The notes beneath the pieces were generated by a model that was not told where the DNA came from, did no database searches, and saw nothing but the letters and a program-made list of their open reading frames with translations. The position numbers were made by a program, and so were the translations under genes. Shown here piece by piece: positions 34,046 through 44,246 of a stretch of 64,000 nucleotides of DNA (positions are counted from its first letter, which is position 1; the number at the start of each line of letters is the position of its first letter). Origin of the DNA: Erinaceus europaeus (Eukaryota > Chordata > Mammalia > Eulipotyphla > Erinaceidae); NCBI RefSeq assembly GCF_950295315.1, contig NC_080185.1:47225237-47289236 (forward strand). The letters are read 5' to 3'.

Positions 34046-34824
34046 ATTGCTCCAAGTTATTGTCAGAGAAATGCAAATAAAAACAACTATGAGATACCAC
34101 CTCATTCCTGTGAGAATGTCATACATCAGAAAGGATAGTAACAACAAATGCTGGAGAGGTTACGGAGACAAAGGAACCCTCCTGCATTGCTGTTGGGAAT
34201 GTAAACTGGTCCAATCCCTGTGAAGAGTAGTCTGGAGAACTCTCAGAAGGCTAGAAGTGAACCTACCCTATGATCCTGAAATTCCTCTTCTGGGGATACA
34301 TCCTAAGGAACCAAACACACCCATCCAAAAAGATCTGTGTATACATATGTTCATAGCAGCACAATTTGTAATAGCCAAAATCTGGAAGCAGATGTCCAAC
34401 AACAGATGAGTCGCTGAGAAAATGGCACATATAGTGGCATACTACTCAGCTATTAAGAATAATGAAGCCATCTTCTTTGACCCATCTTGGATGGAGCTTG
34501 AAGATATAATGTTAAGTGAGGTAAGCCAGAAAGAAATATGGGTATGGGATAATTCCACCAATAAACGTAAGTTGAGAAAGAAGAACAGAAAGGGAAATGT
34601 AAAGTAGAACTTTGACTGGGTTTGGAGTATTATACAAAAACAAAAGACTTGGTGGGGGGAGGGTAGATTTTTAAGCTCCTTTGTAGGGGGGGGTAGGCAT
34701 AGAGACACGATCTATTGTGATGGGAATGGTGTTAATCCATACTCCTATTAACCTATAGTCTTATAAATCACCATTTATTTTAAGAAATAAAGAAATAAAT
34801 AGAAAGAAGCTTTATTCCTATAAA

Positions 34825-34995
34825 AAATTAATTAAGGAAAAAAGAGAGATAGAGGGGGAGAGAATGACCAAGAGAAGGAGAGATCACTGCACTGCTTCAC
34901 AATTTTTGAAACTACCCCTTTGCATGGTGTTCCCTTGTGGTGGCTGGGGCTTCAAGACTGGGCCTTTGTGCATGGTAAAGTGGCACTATATGCCT
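34825..34995 (-). mobile_element. SINE-E2
   Basis: 'gagagatagagggggagaga', 'gcactgcttcacaatttttg', 'tgcatggtaaagtggcac' in minus-strand order. Confidence 0.8.
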
Positions 34996-36475
34996 AATAT
35001 TTACTGGGTATTACTAGGAAGCCACATCTAGATAAATCAGTCTGTAATGCTCAGTTGGTTTCTAAAAAGCAAATCCATTAATTTTCATCAGATCTAGCCT
35101 TCTTTCCTGACTTTCTACAAACTGTTTTTTCTAAACTATATAACCATGAAAGAATTGAAGAGGCTTTATAGTTTAGTAGAAAAGGGGGGGGAAATACACG
35201 TCTTTTCATTTAGAGGTTCTCTCTCCATTAGGGTCAAAGTAGTAAGATGCCCTTCTGTTTAAGTGCTTAAACTGAATTGTATCTGTATAAAAGGTAGTCA
35301 GAATTCAAACGAACTGTGATTGTTATAAGGGAAGCCTAGGATATTTGCAAAGACTGCAAAATACATGATAGAAATCCTCCAAGTTCAGTATGCTCTGTAA
35401 CAGACTATCCAATTCCAAGGTTAAAATGTGGGAGCTCTATATGCACAAAAGAACACAGTAGCCAAAGATACTCCTGTCGCTGCCATTTCCCTCTAGCCTA
35501 GCAGACATTGGGCCTGCGCCAAACAGACACCCGCCAGGGAATAAATGGTCTGATCTGTGAACAGTTTGCACTATGTAACTGAACCTGTTGAAATAGAAAG
35601 CCAGGAATGAAATTATTCTTTCTTACATCATTTTCATGAAAATTGCCAGTTACTTAAAGATTTTTGTGTCCAAATGTGTTCTCTAGATGCACATATGTGT
35701 GTAATCAAAGACACAAGCATTTGGACCTCCATATTGATAACTCTGCTCCAAGTTTCTTGAGACTTTGTAAAGTATAAACTGGCTATAATTGGTACCAGAA
35801 ACTTAGGAATGAAAGTATGTTATATTTGTCAGTGTTTCCTTTGCACTTCAACCTGGGCTACTTGTTGGTACTCTTGTTGGCTATTGGTCACACAAACAGG
35901 AAATGTACAGATGAATATACCATGCAATATCTAGGGAATGTTGAAGCCAAAGTGCCTGTGTCTGTGAATAACGGTATAGACAGCAGGGAGCAAAGTTGCT
36001 GGTAGGTGGGCTGACTCAAGAGGGAATAAAACGTTGCTTTCTCTGAGACATGATGTATTCCAGAAGCTTCAAGGAGATTATGGCCATGATACTAGACACC
36101 TACCTGTCTTCCATCACTCCTTATCAAAGTTTTTTCTTATTTTCTAATCTCAACCTCTGTTCCTGCCTCATATATGTGACTCACTTAATGATAATTTCTC
36201 TCTGTAAACTCTCTTTTTTTTTGTTTCCAGCATTTTTCTCTATCTCTATCTCTACCAATTTCCAAATTTCCACCTCTCTCTCTCTCATGCACATGTGCAC
36301 AGAAACACACACCCAAGTCCAGACACCTAATAAACTACTCATAAATCTACCAACTTAGAAAATGTGCCAAAAACCACAAAATAGCACCCATCAACAAACT
36401 CTGTAAGTCAGTCTCTGGAGCAATTTCTATAATTAACAAACAAGCCATGTAGTGACATTCACTGAGTTCTGTGTC
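34996..36475. other. 1.5 kb without recognisable repeats
   Basis: No SINE, L1 or RB markers. Open frames of 62-102 codons (such as 36050-36358) show no motif. A CT-rich stretch lies at 36235-36290. Confidence 0.45.
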
Positions 36476-36477
36476 TT

Positions 36478-37018
36478 TTTTTTTTTAAGTTTTCATTAGC
36501 GATTTGATATTGATTTACAAAATTTCATGTCAACAGGGGTGTAATTCCACACCGTTCCCACCACCAGAGTTCTGAATCCCAAGTCTCTCCATTGCAAACC
36601 ACCATGGTTCTCCCAAGGTTGCAGACATGGATTAACTGTCATCTCTACAACTATCTGTCTACATTTGTACATCATTGCCCCCTTTTTCTCTCAGGTCCAG
36701 TGCTCTCTTCCCCTCCAAGCCACACATGACCCTATTACTACATCCAAATATTTCTTTCTTTTTGTGCCCCTCTCTGGGACCTAATAGTGCTGGAGTTCAA
36801 AGTCCTCTTATCCTCTTCCTCCTATCACTTCTCCCCCACTGGGAGCATGGATCAAAGTTGTTTTGGGGGTGCACATGATAGGAGTTCTGGCCTCTGTAAT
36901 TGCTTCTCCGCTGAAATTGGGTATTGGCAAGTCAATCCATACCCCAAGCTTGTTTCTCTCAGATTCCCCTAGTAAGGCAGGGCTCTGGAGAAGTGAGGTT
37001 CTACGACACGTTGGTGGT
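36478..37018 (-). mobile_element. RB retroposon, older subfamily
   Basis: 'gatttgatattgatttacaa' near the tail, 'gttcccaccaccagagttct', the extra block 'accatggttctcccaaggtt', then 'ggcctctgtaattgcttctc'. Same subfamily as 7.9 kb. Confidence 0.88.
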
Positions 37019-37164
37019 TGAGTTCAACAAATGACACTCAATGCTTAAACAAATGACAGAAAGTCCAAGGTCATCAGACATATTCTTAAATGAGCTTTAC
37101 TATCTGGATACAATCACCACCATCATTTTTTTTTACCAAGGATGGCGTAGTATGTAGATAGAAA
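37019..37164. other. short unassigned spacer
   Basis: No family recognised. Confidence 0.35.
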
Positions 37165-37617
37165 ATTTAAATCATGTGCCCCTTGGAATATACCTAAAAT
37201 AGACCTATGAGCTTTCTCCAAAATGGAGACCCCAAGTCTTTATCTTCAATATTCTTGCATTTAGGTTCATGATTAGTCAATAATTCATTCTGCTTTATAT
37301 CTCAACTCTTTTTCAGCCACCAGGTTCCAGATGCTACCATGATGCCAACCTGACTTTTCTGGGCAGACAACACCACCAATGTGTCCTGGAGCCCCACCTC
37401 CCTAGATCCCTGCCACACTACGGAAAGAAAGAGATAGGCTGGGAGTATGGATCAACCTGAAAATGCCCAAGTTCAGCAGGGAAGCAATTACAGAAGCCAG
37501 ACCTTCCACCCTCTGCAACCCACAACGACCCTGGATCCATACTCCCAGAGAGATAGAGAATAGGAAGGCTATCAGGGGAGGGGATGGGATATGGAGATCG
37601 GGTTATGGGAATTGTGC
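37165..37617 (+). mobile_element. RB retroposon, sense copy lacking its poly(A)
   Basis: 'ttggaatatacctaaaatag' to 'gatcgggttatgggaattgt'. It stops about 70 bp before the usual 3' terminus and runs into an older RB in the opposite orientation. Confidence 0.85.
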
Positions 37618-37739
37618 CCATTTTTTCTTATTGTCCTACCTTCTCTTTCTTTCTAAGTCACAGCTACACCTGTTATTACTTCCAAATGTCCTACCTTTCC
37701 CCCTCTATCTACATTTATACATGTATTTCCCATTTTTTA

Positions 37740-37932
37740 AAAAATAGCTTTATTTATTGGATAGAGACAGACAGAAGTCTAGAAGGTAGAAGGAGATAGA
37801 GGTAGAGAGACATCTGCTGCACTGCTTCACCATTCGCAAAGCTTTCCTTCTGCATGTGGGGAGTGTAGGTTTGAACCCAGGTCTTTGTGATTTGTAACAT
37901 GTGCACTCAATCAGGTACTCCAGCACCTACCC
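37740..37932 (-). mobile_element. SINE-E2 inserted in RB
   Basis: 'tttatttattggatagagac' at the tail side, 'ccaggtctttgtgatttgta' and 'aggtactccagcacctaccc' at the head. The RB words 'atttcccattttt' and 'tgtccattttttct' flank it. Confidence 0.88.
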
Positions 37933-37999
37933 CTTATTTGTCCATTTTTTCTATGATCTTGCCTTCTCTTCCTTTCTAAGTCACGTTTACTACTTCTCT

Positions 38000-38104
38000 T
38001 CTCTTCCCTTCCCTTCCCTTCCCTTCCCTTCCCTTCCCTTCCCTTCCCTTCCCTTCCCTTCCCTTCCCTTCCCTTCCCTTCCCTTCCCTTCCCTTCCCTT
38101 CCCT
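38000..38104. repeat. (CCCTT)n microsatellite
   Basis: About 20 almost perfect pentamers, pyrimidine-only. It produces a spurious FPSLP-repeat frame. Confidence 0.98.
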
Positions 38105-38387
38105 ATGTTCCTTTCTTCCTTTCTCTTTCTTTGTCCCCCACTCTCATTTCTTTCTTTCTTTTCCTCTTTCCTTTCCTGTTTCTTAATGAATTGGAGTTCA
38201 GAGCCCTCTGGTCATCTTCCCCTAACAGATCCCCCCCCTGGGGGTATAGACCAAAATTCTTTTTGTGGTGAACAAGGTGGCATTTCTGGCTTCTGTAATT
38301 GCTTCTCTGCTGGACATAGATGTTGACAGGTTGATTCATACCCCCCAGAGTATCTCTATCTTTCCCTAGTGGGGTAGGGATTTTTTT

Positions 38388-38645
38388 ATTGCTATCATTG
38401 TGGCTCAGTGCTTACACAATGAAGCCATCACTTCCAGTGGTCATTTTCCCCTTTTATTTATTTGATAAGACCAAGAGAAATTTACAGGGGAAAGAGAGAG
38501 ATATGGTAAGGGAGACACCTGCAATACATGCTTCATCACTTCTGAAGCTTCCCCCTTGAAGACAGGAGTGGGGGCTTAAACCCAGGTCCTTGAGCATGAT
38601 AACATTTATGCTTAACCATGCTCACCAATACACAGCCCTTTTATT
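38388..38645 (-). mobile_element. SINE-E2 with module T
   Basis: Module T remnant ('attgtggctcagtgcttaca'), then 'gcttcatcacttctgaagct' and B box 'ggcttaaacccagg'. Followed by a (GA)n run at 38653-38700. Confidence 0.78.
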
Positions 38646-38652
38646 TTATTTT

Positions 38653-38696
<44 letters not shown>

Positions 38697-38829
38697 GAGA
38701 CGATGTGTGCTTTCATCTAATAACACTGATAAGATTTTGTGGAAATTCCATGAATAATTTTTAAGATGAGAAAAAAGTTTCAGTGTTTCTTTGTCTTGTG
38801 GAGCTGCCACAGAAAAGCCCTTGAAGACC

Positions 38830-39625
38830 CATATCTTTTTTTTTTCTTTTTACTTGATTTAGTAATGATCAACAAGATAGTAGGATAAGAGGATACAATT
38901 CCACACAATTCCCATTACCAGAAGTCCATATCCCATCCCTTCCCTTGATAGCTTTCCTATTCTTTATCCCTTTGGGAGTATGGATCCAGGATCATTATGG
39001 GATGCAGAAGGTGGAAAGTCTGGCTTCTGTAATTGCTTCCCCACTGAACATGGGCATTGGCAGGTCAATCCATACTCCCAGTCTGTTTCTTTTCTTTTTT
39101 TTTTTTTTTCCTTTTTCTTCTTTTTTTTCTGCCACCAAGGTTATTGTTGGGGCTCCATGCCTGCACTATGAATCCACTGCTCCTGGAAGCCATTTTTCCC
39201 ATTTGTTGCCCTTGTTCTTACCCTTGTTGTTATTATTATTGTTGTTATTGTCATTGCTGTTGTTGTTGGAAAGGGAAAGGACAGAGAAATCGAGAGAGGA
39301 GGGGAGTAGAGAGGAGGAAAGAAAGACAGACACCTGCAGATCTGCTTCATCGCCTGTGAAGCGACCCCCCTGCAGGTGGGGATCCAGAGGGCTCAAACTG
39401 GGATCTTTACCCCGTCCTTGCGCTTTGTGCCATGTGCACTTAACCCGCTGTACTACCACTGCCCGATACCCCTTCTCCCAGTCTGTTTCTATCTTTCCCT
39501 AGTGGGGCAGGGCCCTGGAGAGGTGGGGTTCCAGAGTATATTGGTGATGTTGTCTACCCAGGGAAGGCAGGTTGGCATCACGGTAGTATTTGCAACTTGG
39601 TGGATAAAAAAAAGTATGTTAACTT
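38830..39625 (-). mobile_element. RB retroposon split by a long SINE-E1
   Basis: Left part 38865-39090 ('agtaggataagaggatacaa' to 'atactcccagtctgtttctt'), right part 39478-39625 beginning 'cccagtctgtttctatcttt'. The string 'cccagtctgtttct' is duplicated at the two junctions. Confidence 0.9.
39092..39477 (-). mobile_element. long SINE-E1 with module T
   Basis: T-run (poly(A)) at 39096-39130, module T ('ccatgcctgcactatgaatc'), then SINE-E1 body with 'cagatctgcttcatcgcctg' and head 'ccactgcccgatacccc'. This is a complete example of the E1 + module T form. Confidence 0.9.
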
Positions 39626-39629
39626 CTAG

Positions 39630-39895
39630 TTTAATATTTTTTGTAAGTTTATATTTTGCTAAGCATAATCACTCTAAATTTCATCTATTTTGTCTCAGAG
39701 GACTCAATGTCATCCTTTGGCATTGCAGAGTAGTGCTCTGTGGAATATATATCCTATAGTTTCTTTATGTAGTTATCTGTCAATGGGCATTTAGGCTGTT
39801 CCCACTCTTTTGATATTGTGAATAATGCAACTATGAATATAGGGGTACTTATGTCCCTTGAATTTGATTGCATGTCCTTTAAATAAATGCAAGAG
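39630..39895 (-). mobile_element. ancient L1 (L1M-type) ORF2 3' fragment
   Basis: 'atctgtcaatgggcatttag' 'gctgttcccactcttttgat' 'attgtgaataatgcaactat' is the reverse complement of the ORF2 3' end of old mammalian L1s. Confidence 0.85.
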
Positions 39896-42000
39896 TCATC
39901 CATCTTTTATTGACTGCAATTCAGAGATGACTTAGGGAATTTGCCTCAGGGGTCGTGTGGAGATGACGTTTCTTTCAGGGTCTCTTTTGATATTCATTCG
40001 ACTCTACCTCTATGTGAAAATGGAATCTTGGTTGAAGAAAGTTGGGGAGGAAGTTTCCTTTATAAAGGACACATGATTTTTTTTTTCCTGAAAGTGAAAC
40101 CTGCACTTTTGAACTCTCTCCCAGGTGAGTCCTGACAACTTGAGAGCCACCACTCAAGATCAGCATGGGTTAGTGTATGAAAAGAATAAAGGATGTCAGT
40201 AATTAATGGCCTCGTGGCCATAGTTTTACAACTCATTTCTTGTTTGACTGAACTTATTGTTTTCACCTGTAAGAAAGGAAAAATCTCTTCTTTCTACCCT
40301 CTCAATGTAATATAGATCAAATATAAATGGGTGTGAAAGTTCTTTGGAATTATATTTTAAAAAACCACATTTTATGATCATTATGGGTGGAGTCAGGGAC
40401 AACAGACTGGAGAAGGAATGTTGTTGGCTAAGACTAAAGAGAGGGGACTCCAGCCTCTTTCTTCTCATCACTTCCCAGACAATGGATTGTAGTATTATGG
40501 AATTTCAAGGTTCTTTCCAAGTCACAACCTCCCTTCTCCATCATGTGTTCACAACTTAATGTGAAAAACCTATCTGAGCAGTTTGAGGTCAGCTCCAGAT
40601 CTTGATCAGTGGCCAACATGACATTTGTCATTTGGTAAAACACTAGATCTTTCTCATTACTTAAGAGCAGGCAAATGTGACTAAACAACACTAGTAGAGG
40701 GAGAGAAACAAAACAGGTACTTTGTGCTTACGCATACTTAGAGTTAAGAATGGTCTTTCCATAAATAGGCATCTAAAAAGACACAGAAAACACTGGTCAT
40801 TTTTCATGCTTAATGAGCCCACACACTTGTTTCTAACAAATGGAGGGATCTATTTATTTTCAAGGCACATTACCCTACTTAAGTCTCTTTCCTTACCCTC
40901 CACTCTCAAAAGTTTTATTTCAAGGATTTCAACACTTAGAAGATTCAAATCAGGTCTAGGGATTTCTCCAAACATATGGTTTTTAGTTTTTGAATGCGTA
41001 AGTCATTTCTACCTCTTAGAAAAAAAAAAGTCTGCCCTTCCTTGTCCATTCCCTGAGTACTACATCTCTATGACTTTCTTTTTCTTTCTTTTTTTTTTCT
41101 TTTTCTTTTTCTGACTTTCCAGCCAGGAAATGGATTTCCTTTACTTCAGCTTGCAGAACAGAGGCTGTCCTTAAGATGAGCCTGAAAGTCATTCAAATAT
41201 CTCATCCAAAGGCAGGCAATGCTGGAATAGACATCACAAAGAGAAGGAAAAGGATAAAGAAAAGAGATGAAATTAGGCTTTGTTAAGCAGTTCAGCCAGG
41301 CCAGCGCCTTGGAAGGGAGCCAGCGTTGGTAAAGTAGCAGCAGCTCTGGGTTTCACAGTCAGTCTGGAATGTGCTTCAGTACAGCCCAGCCTCCATCTAG
41401 TTAGAGGCCTAGCTTTTGATGATTCAGCTGCTTCCCGGCTGCCAGGAGAGATTTGGCCAACTGTTTGAAAAACACTGTCTGCCCCAGACCACACTTGTTT
41501 TTATTCTCTGCCTGTTGTCAGGGACCTCTTCTGAAATGGAACACCTCAGGAAATCAGACCCAAACCCTGAGGAGTTCATGCTGCCACTTGTGATCCCCCT
41601 TTTCAGAGACTATTATACCCAAATAGGGATTGTTTGCATCAAAGTGCTTTCTTAGAGATGTTGAAAGTAGACAATGTGCTATCAGGAAATGATCTCTCAT
41701 TAGATCAAATGAAAAACACAGTGTGCTAGAGACTCACCAGACATTAATGGCACAGCTGATATCTGTCATTGTTAAACTCCCTGTATATCAGTTTTTTGTT
41801 TTGTTTTGAAAGATGCAGGTTAAAGGGTAATGGAGACAAGCATTTGGGGGAGGAATTGAGCGAGTGTCTCAGCTACACACTGGTTCATGAGCTTTTCTAT
41901 TTGCTTCTGAGAAGTTCCCTAGAGCTGAAGGCCCAAATTTCTAACATAGAAAGCTGACATTCACAGTGGACTAGGCCACCTCACACAGAAAAGAACAAAT
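39896..42000. other. 2.1 kb without recognisable repeats
   Basis: The least repetitive stretch of the window together with 60.1-61.6 kb. A GC-richer part at 41270-41520 keeps open frames on both strands (41280-41468 plus, 41273-41494 minus), with no motif. A T/C-run lies at 41075-41115. It may contain conserved regulatory sequence; nothing in the sequence alone proves it. Confidence 0.45.
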
Positions 42001-42004
42001 TGCC

Positions 42005-42265
42005 TTTTTAATACGGCTTAGTGGTTAAGAGGATAATCTTTAGAGTCAGATTATATGAATGCAAAGCCCAGTGACACTACTTGTTAGTTCTTTGAACAAG
42101 AACAAAAAAAAAATTGGTTCCTCTGCTTCTTATTTGTAAGAAATAATGATACATTCTTTAAGGGTTGTAAGATTTAGAGAATAGTAAGAATATATCAAAT
42201 GTTTAGAATAGAGTCTAGTTTGGGATAAGCCCTTAATAATAGTGTGACTATTAATATTATTGAAG
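42005..42265 (+). mobile_element. MIR SINE remnant
   Basis: 'acggcttagtggttaagagg' 'ataatctttagagtcagatt' is the MIR head, and 'tgtttagaatagagtctagt' the 3' part. Confidence 0.7.
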
Positions 42266-42324
42266 CTCTGAAGGTATTATTTAAGCCAGAATCTGTTACA
42301 TTCTGTGTAGCATAGTGATTGAGA

Positions 42325-42660
42325 ATACCAATTTTGATTAGTGATTTAATATTGATTTACAAAATTATAAAATAATGGGGTATAATTCCATACTGTTCCA
42401 ACCAGCAGACTTCTGTTTCCCCATCCATTCCACTGGAGACTGCAGTAGTTCTCCCAAGGTTGTAGATATTGGCTGAATCTATCTATCTTTATCTATCTAT
42501 CTCTGTTTCTATCCCTATCTGCTTATCTATCTATCATCAATATCAATATCTAGATAGATAGATATTTCCCATTTTATTCTATGGTCATGCCTTTACTTCC
42601 TTTCTAAGTCATACGTATATCTATTAATACTTCTGGGTGATCTTCCTTATTTCTTCTTCT
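42325..42660 (-). mobile_element. RB retroposon, older subfamily fragment
   Basis: 'gtgatttaatattgatttac', 'tggagactgcagtagttctc', 'ttctatggtcatgcctttac' belong to the older RB. A (TATC)n array at 42478-42565 sits in the place where this subfamily has 'ctatctgtctacattt'. Confidence 0.75.
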
Positions 42661-43442
42661 TTTTCTTTATTAGTGATTTAGTAATGATCAACAAGATTGT
42701 GGGATAAGAGGGGTACAATTCCACACAATTCCCACTACCAGAGTTCCACATTCCATCCCCTCCACTGAATGTTTCCCTATTCATTATCCCTCTGGGAGTA
42801 TGGACCAAAAATATTTATGGGGTGCTGAAGATGGGAGTTCTGGCTTCTGTGATTGTTTCTCCACTGGACATGGGCATTGGCAGGTCAATCCATACCCCAA
42901 CCTCTTTCTATCTTTCTCTGGGAGGGGGCAGGACTCTGAAGAGGTGAGGTTGCAGGACTCATTGGTGAGGTCGTCAGCAAAGGGAAGTCAGGATGGTGTC
43001 ATGGTAGCATCTGCAACTTGGTGGTTGAAAAGCATAGAGATATAAAGCTGAACAAATTGCATAGTAATCAGGAACTTAAATACAAGAATATAGCAGATGA
43101 GATTTGGGATCTTCATGTTGAAAGAAGCCAGGAAGTCAACTTTAGGTATATTCCAAGGAGCCCATGACTTGACTAATTTTTGTCTGAGCCTGATTGGATT
43201 GTAACATGCAGGTGGGTTGAAAATATTATCTAGAAATATGGTATCAGAGTTGTAAATAGGCCTAGAAAGCTGTATCAAGGCATAGAGTAGCTCCCAAGTA
43301 CGGATGAAGTATACACATGCTGTTAACTGTAAAGCCAGGTGATCTGACCTAGGACCTATGTCTATCCATACTTAGCACATGAGCCTGTGCAACCTCTGCA
43401 TTCCCACTGGTCTGAACTCTCATTCCACAGTCTTCTTCTTCT

Positions 43443-43943
43443 TCTAGCGTTTGCCCTTCTTCCGTAGCCAGTCAACAGCGTCAGGTTGAGCCTGATGTAA
43501 AGTTTCGAGACCTCCTTTGAATCTGGAGAGGTGGCAGTCGTTGACTATGTGGGTCATAGTCTGTCTGTAGCCTCGGGGCAGTTCGGGTCATCTCTGGCCC
43601 CCCAGCGATGGAACATAGCGGTGCACCGGTCATGGCCTGTTCGATAGCGATTGAGGAGGGCCCAATCATAACGTGCTAGGTCAAAGCCGGGTTGACGCTT
43701 GCAGGGGTCTGTGATGAGGTGTTTGTTCTTTACCTCAGCTGACTGCCAACTCTGTTTCCAAGAGTCTGGAACAGAGAAGTTCAGTGTAGGCATAGGGGAC
43801 CAGATTGGGTGACGAGACATCAAGCGTTGGACAAGGTGGGCGAAGATATCCGCGTATATTGGCAGGTCCGGTCGAGCGTAGATGTGGGAAATGAACTTAG
43901 ATGATGCTGCATCCCGACGAATATCTGGTGGGGCGATGTTGCT
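43443..43943 (-). pseudogene. C-terminal region of the non-L1 LINE, one frameshift
   Basis: Beyond the SINE the same frame continues (SNIAPPDIRRDAA at once after the target duplication), through GFDLARYDWALLNRYRTGHD and MFHRWGARDDPNCP. At about 43588 the frame shifts by one base. The other frame then carries RQTMTHIVNDCHLSRFKGG, and ends with AVDWLRKKGKR and TAG. The pattern L-N-R-x-R-T-G-H ... W-G ... C ... M-x-H-I-V-x-x-C is the Cys/His-containing tail typical of these LINE proteins. The single one-base deletion and the SINE insertion are its only obvious lesions. Confidence 0.88.
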
Positions 43944-43957
43944 AAGAACTGGCAGCC

Positions 43958-44246
43958 GGGAGTCGGGCTGTAGCGCAGCGGGTTAAGCGCAGGTGGCGCA
44001 AAGCACAAGGACCGGCATAAGGATCCCGGTTCGAACCCCGGCTCCCCACCTGCAGGGGAGTCGCCTCACAGGCGGTGAAGCAGGTCTGCAGGTGTCTATC
44101 TTTCTCTCCTCCTCTCTGTCTTCCCCTCCTCTCTCCATTTCTCTCTGTCCTATCCAACAACGACAACAACAATAATAACTACAACAATAAAACAACAAGG
44201 GCAACAAAAAGGGACTAAATAAATAAAATAAATATTAAAAAAAAAA
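43958..44246 (+). mobile_element. young full-length SINE-E1 inserted in the non-L1 LINE
   Basis: Full length from 'gggagtcgggctgtagcgca' to a 12-base poly(A). It is bracketed by a perfect 14-bp direct repeat aagaactggcagcc (43944-43957 and 44247-44260). RNA polymerase III promoter boxes look intact: A box tagcgcagcgg at 43971-43981 and B box ggttcgaaccc at 44029-44039. CpGs are retained. One of the youngest insertions in the window. It shows that the host LINE was already in this genome when SINE-E1 was active, so the LINE is not an assembly contaminant. Confidence 0.96.

Larger units (their letters stand above)
32400..34790 (+). mobile_element. L1 LINE, ORF2 C-terminus and 3'UTR, with nested SINEs
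   Basis: Begins in ORF2 after RT ('catcatcaaagtgaatattc', matching 5110-5140) and runs to 'gtcttataaatcaccattta' at about 34775. It is cut by a SINE-E1 (32868-33105) and a SINE-E2 (33523-34045). Stops throughout: an L1 fossil. The 3' end differs from the 'ccccaataaaa' type at 6.4 and 7.05 kb, so at least two L1 subfamilies occur in this window. Confidence 0.93.
37620..38385 (-). mobile_element. RB retroposon, older subfamily, with SINE and pentamer array
   Basis: Markers of the extra block ('ctttctaagtcacagctaca', 'cttccaaatgtcctaccttt', 'gatcttgccttctcttcctt') and then 'agagccctctggtcatcttc', 'cttctgtaattgcttctctg'. Interrupted by SINE-E2 and expanded by (CCCTT)n. Confidence 0.8.

Noticed and set aside
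37901..38326. 141-codon frame with FPSLP repeats
   Set aside because: Generated by the (CCCTT)n array inside an old RB copy.
43958..44040. A functional tRNA gene at the SINE head
   Set aside because: A and B boxes are intact but the sequence continues into a SINE body and poly(A) with target duplications, and no tRNA cloverleaf 3' half closes.
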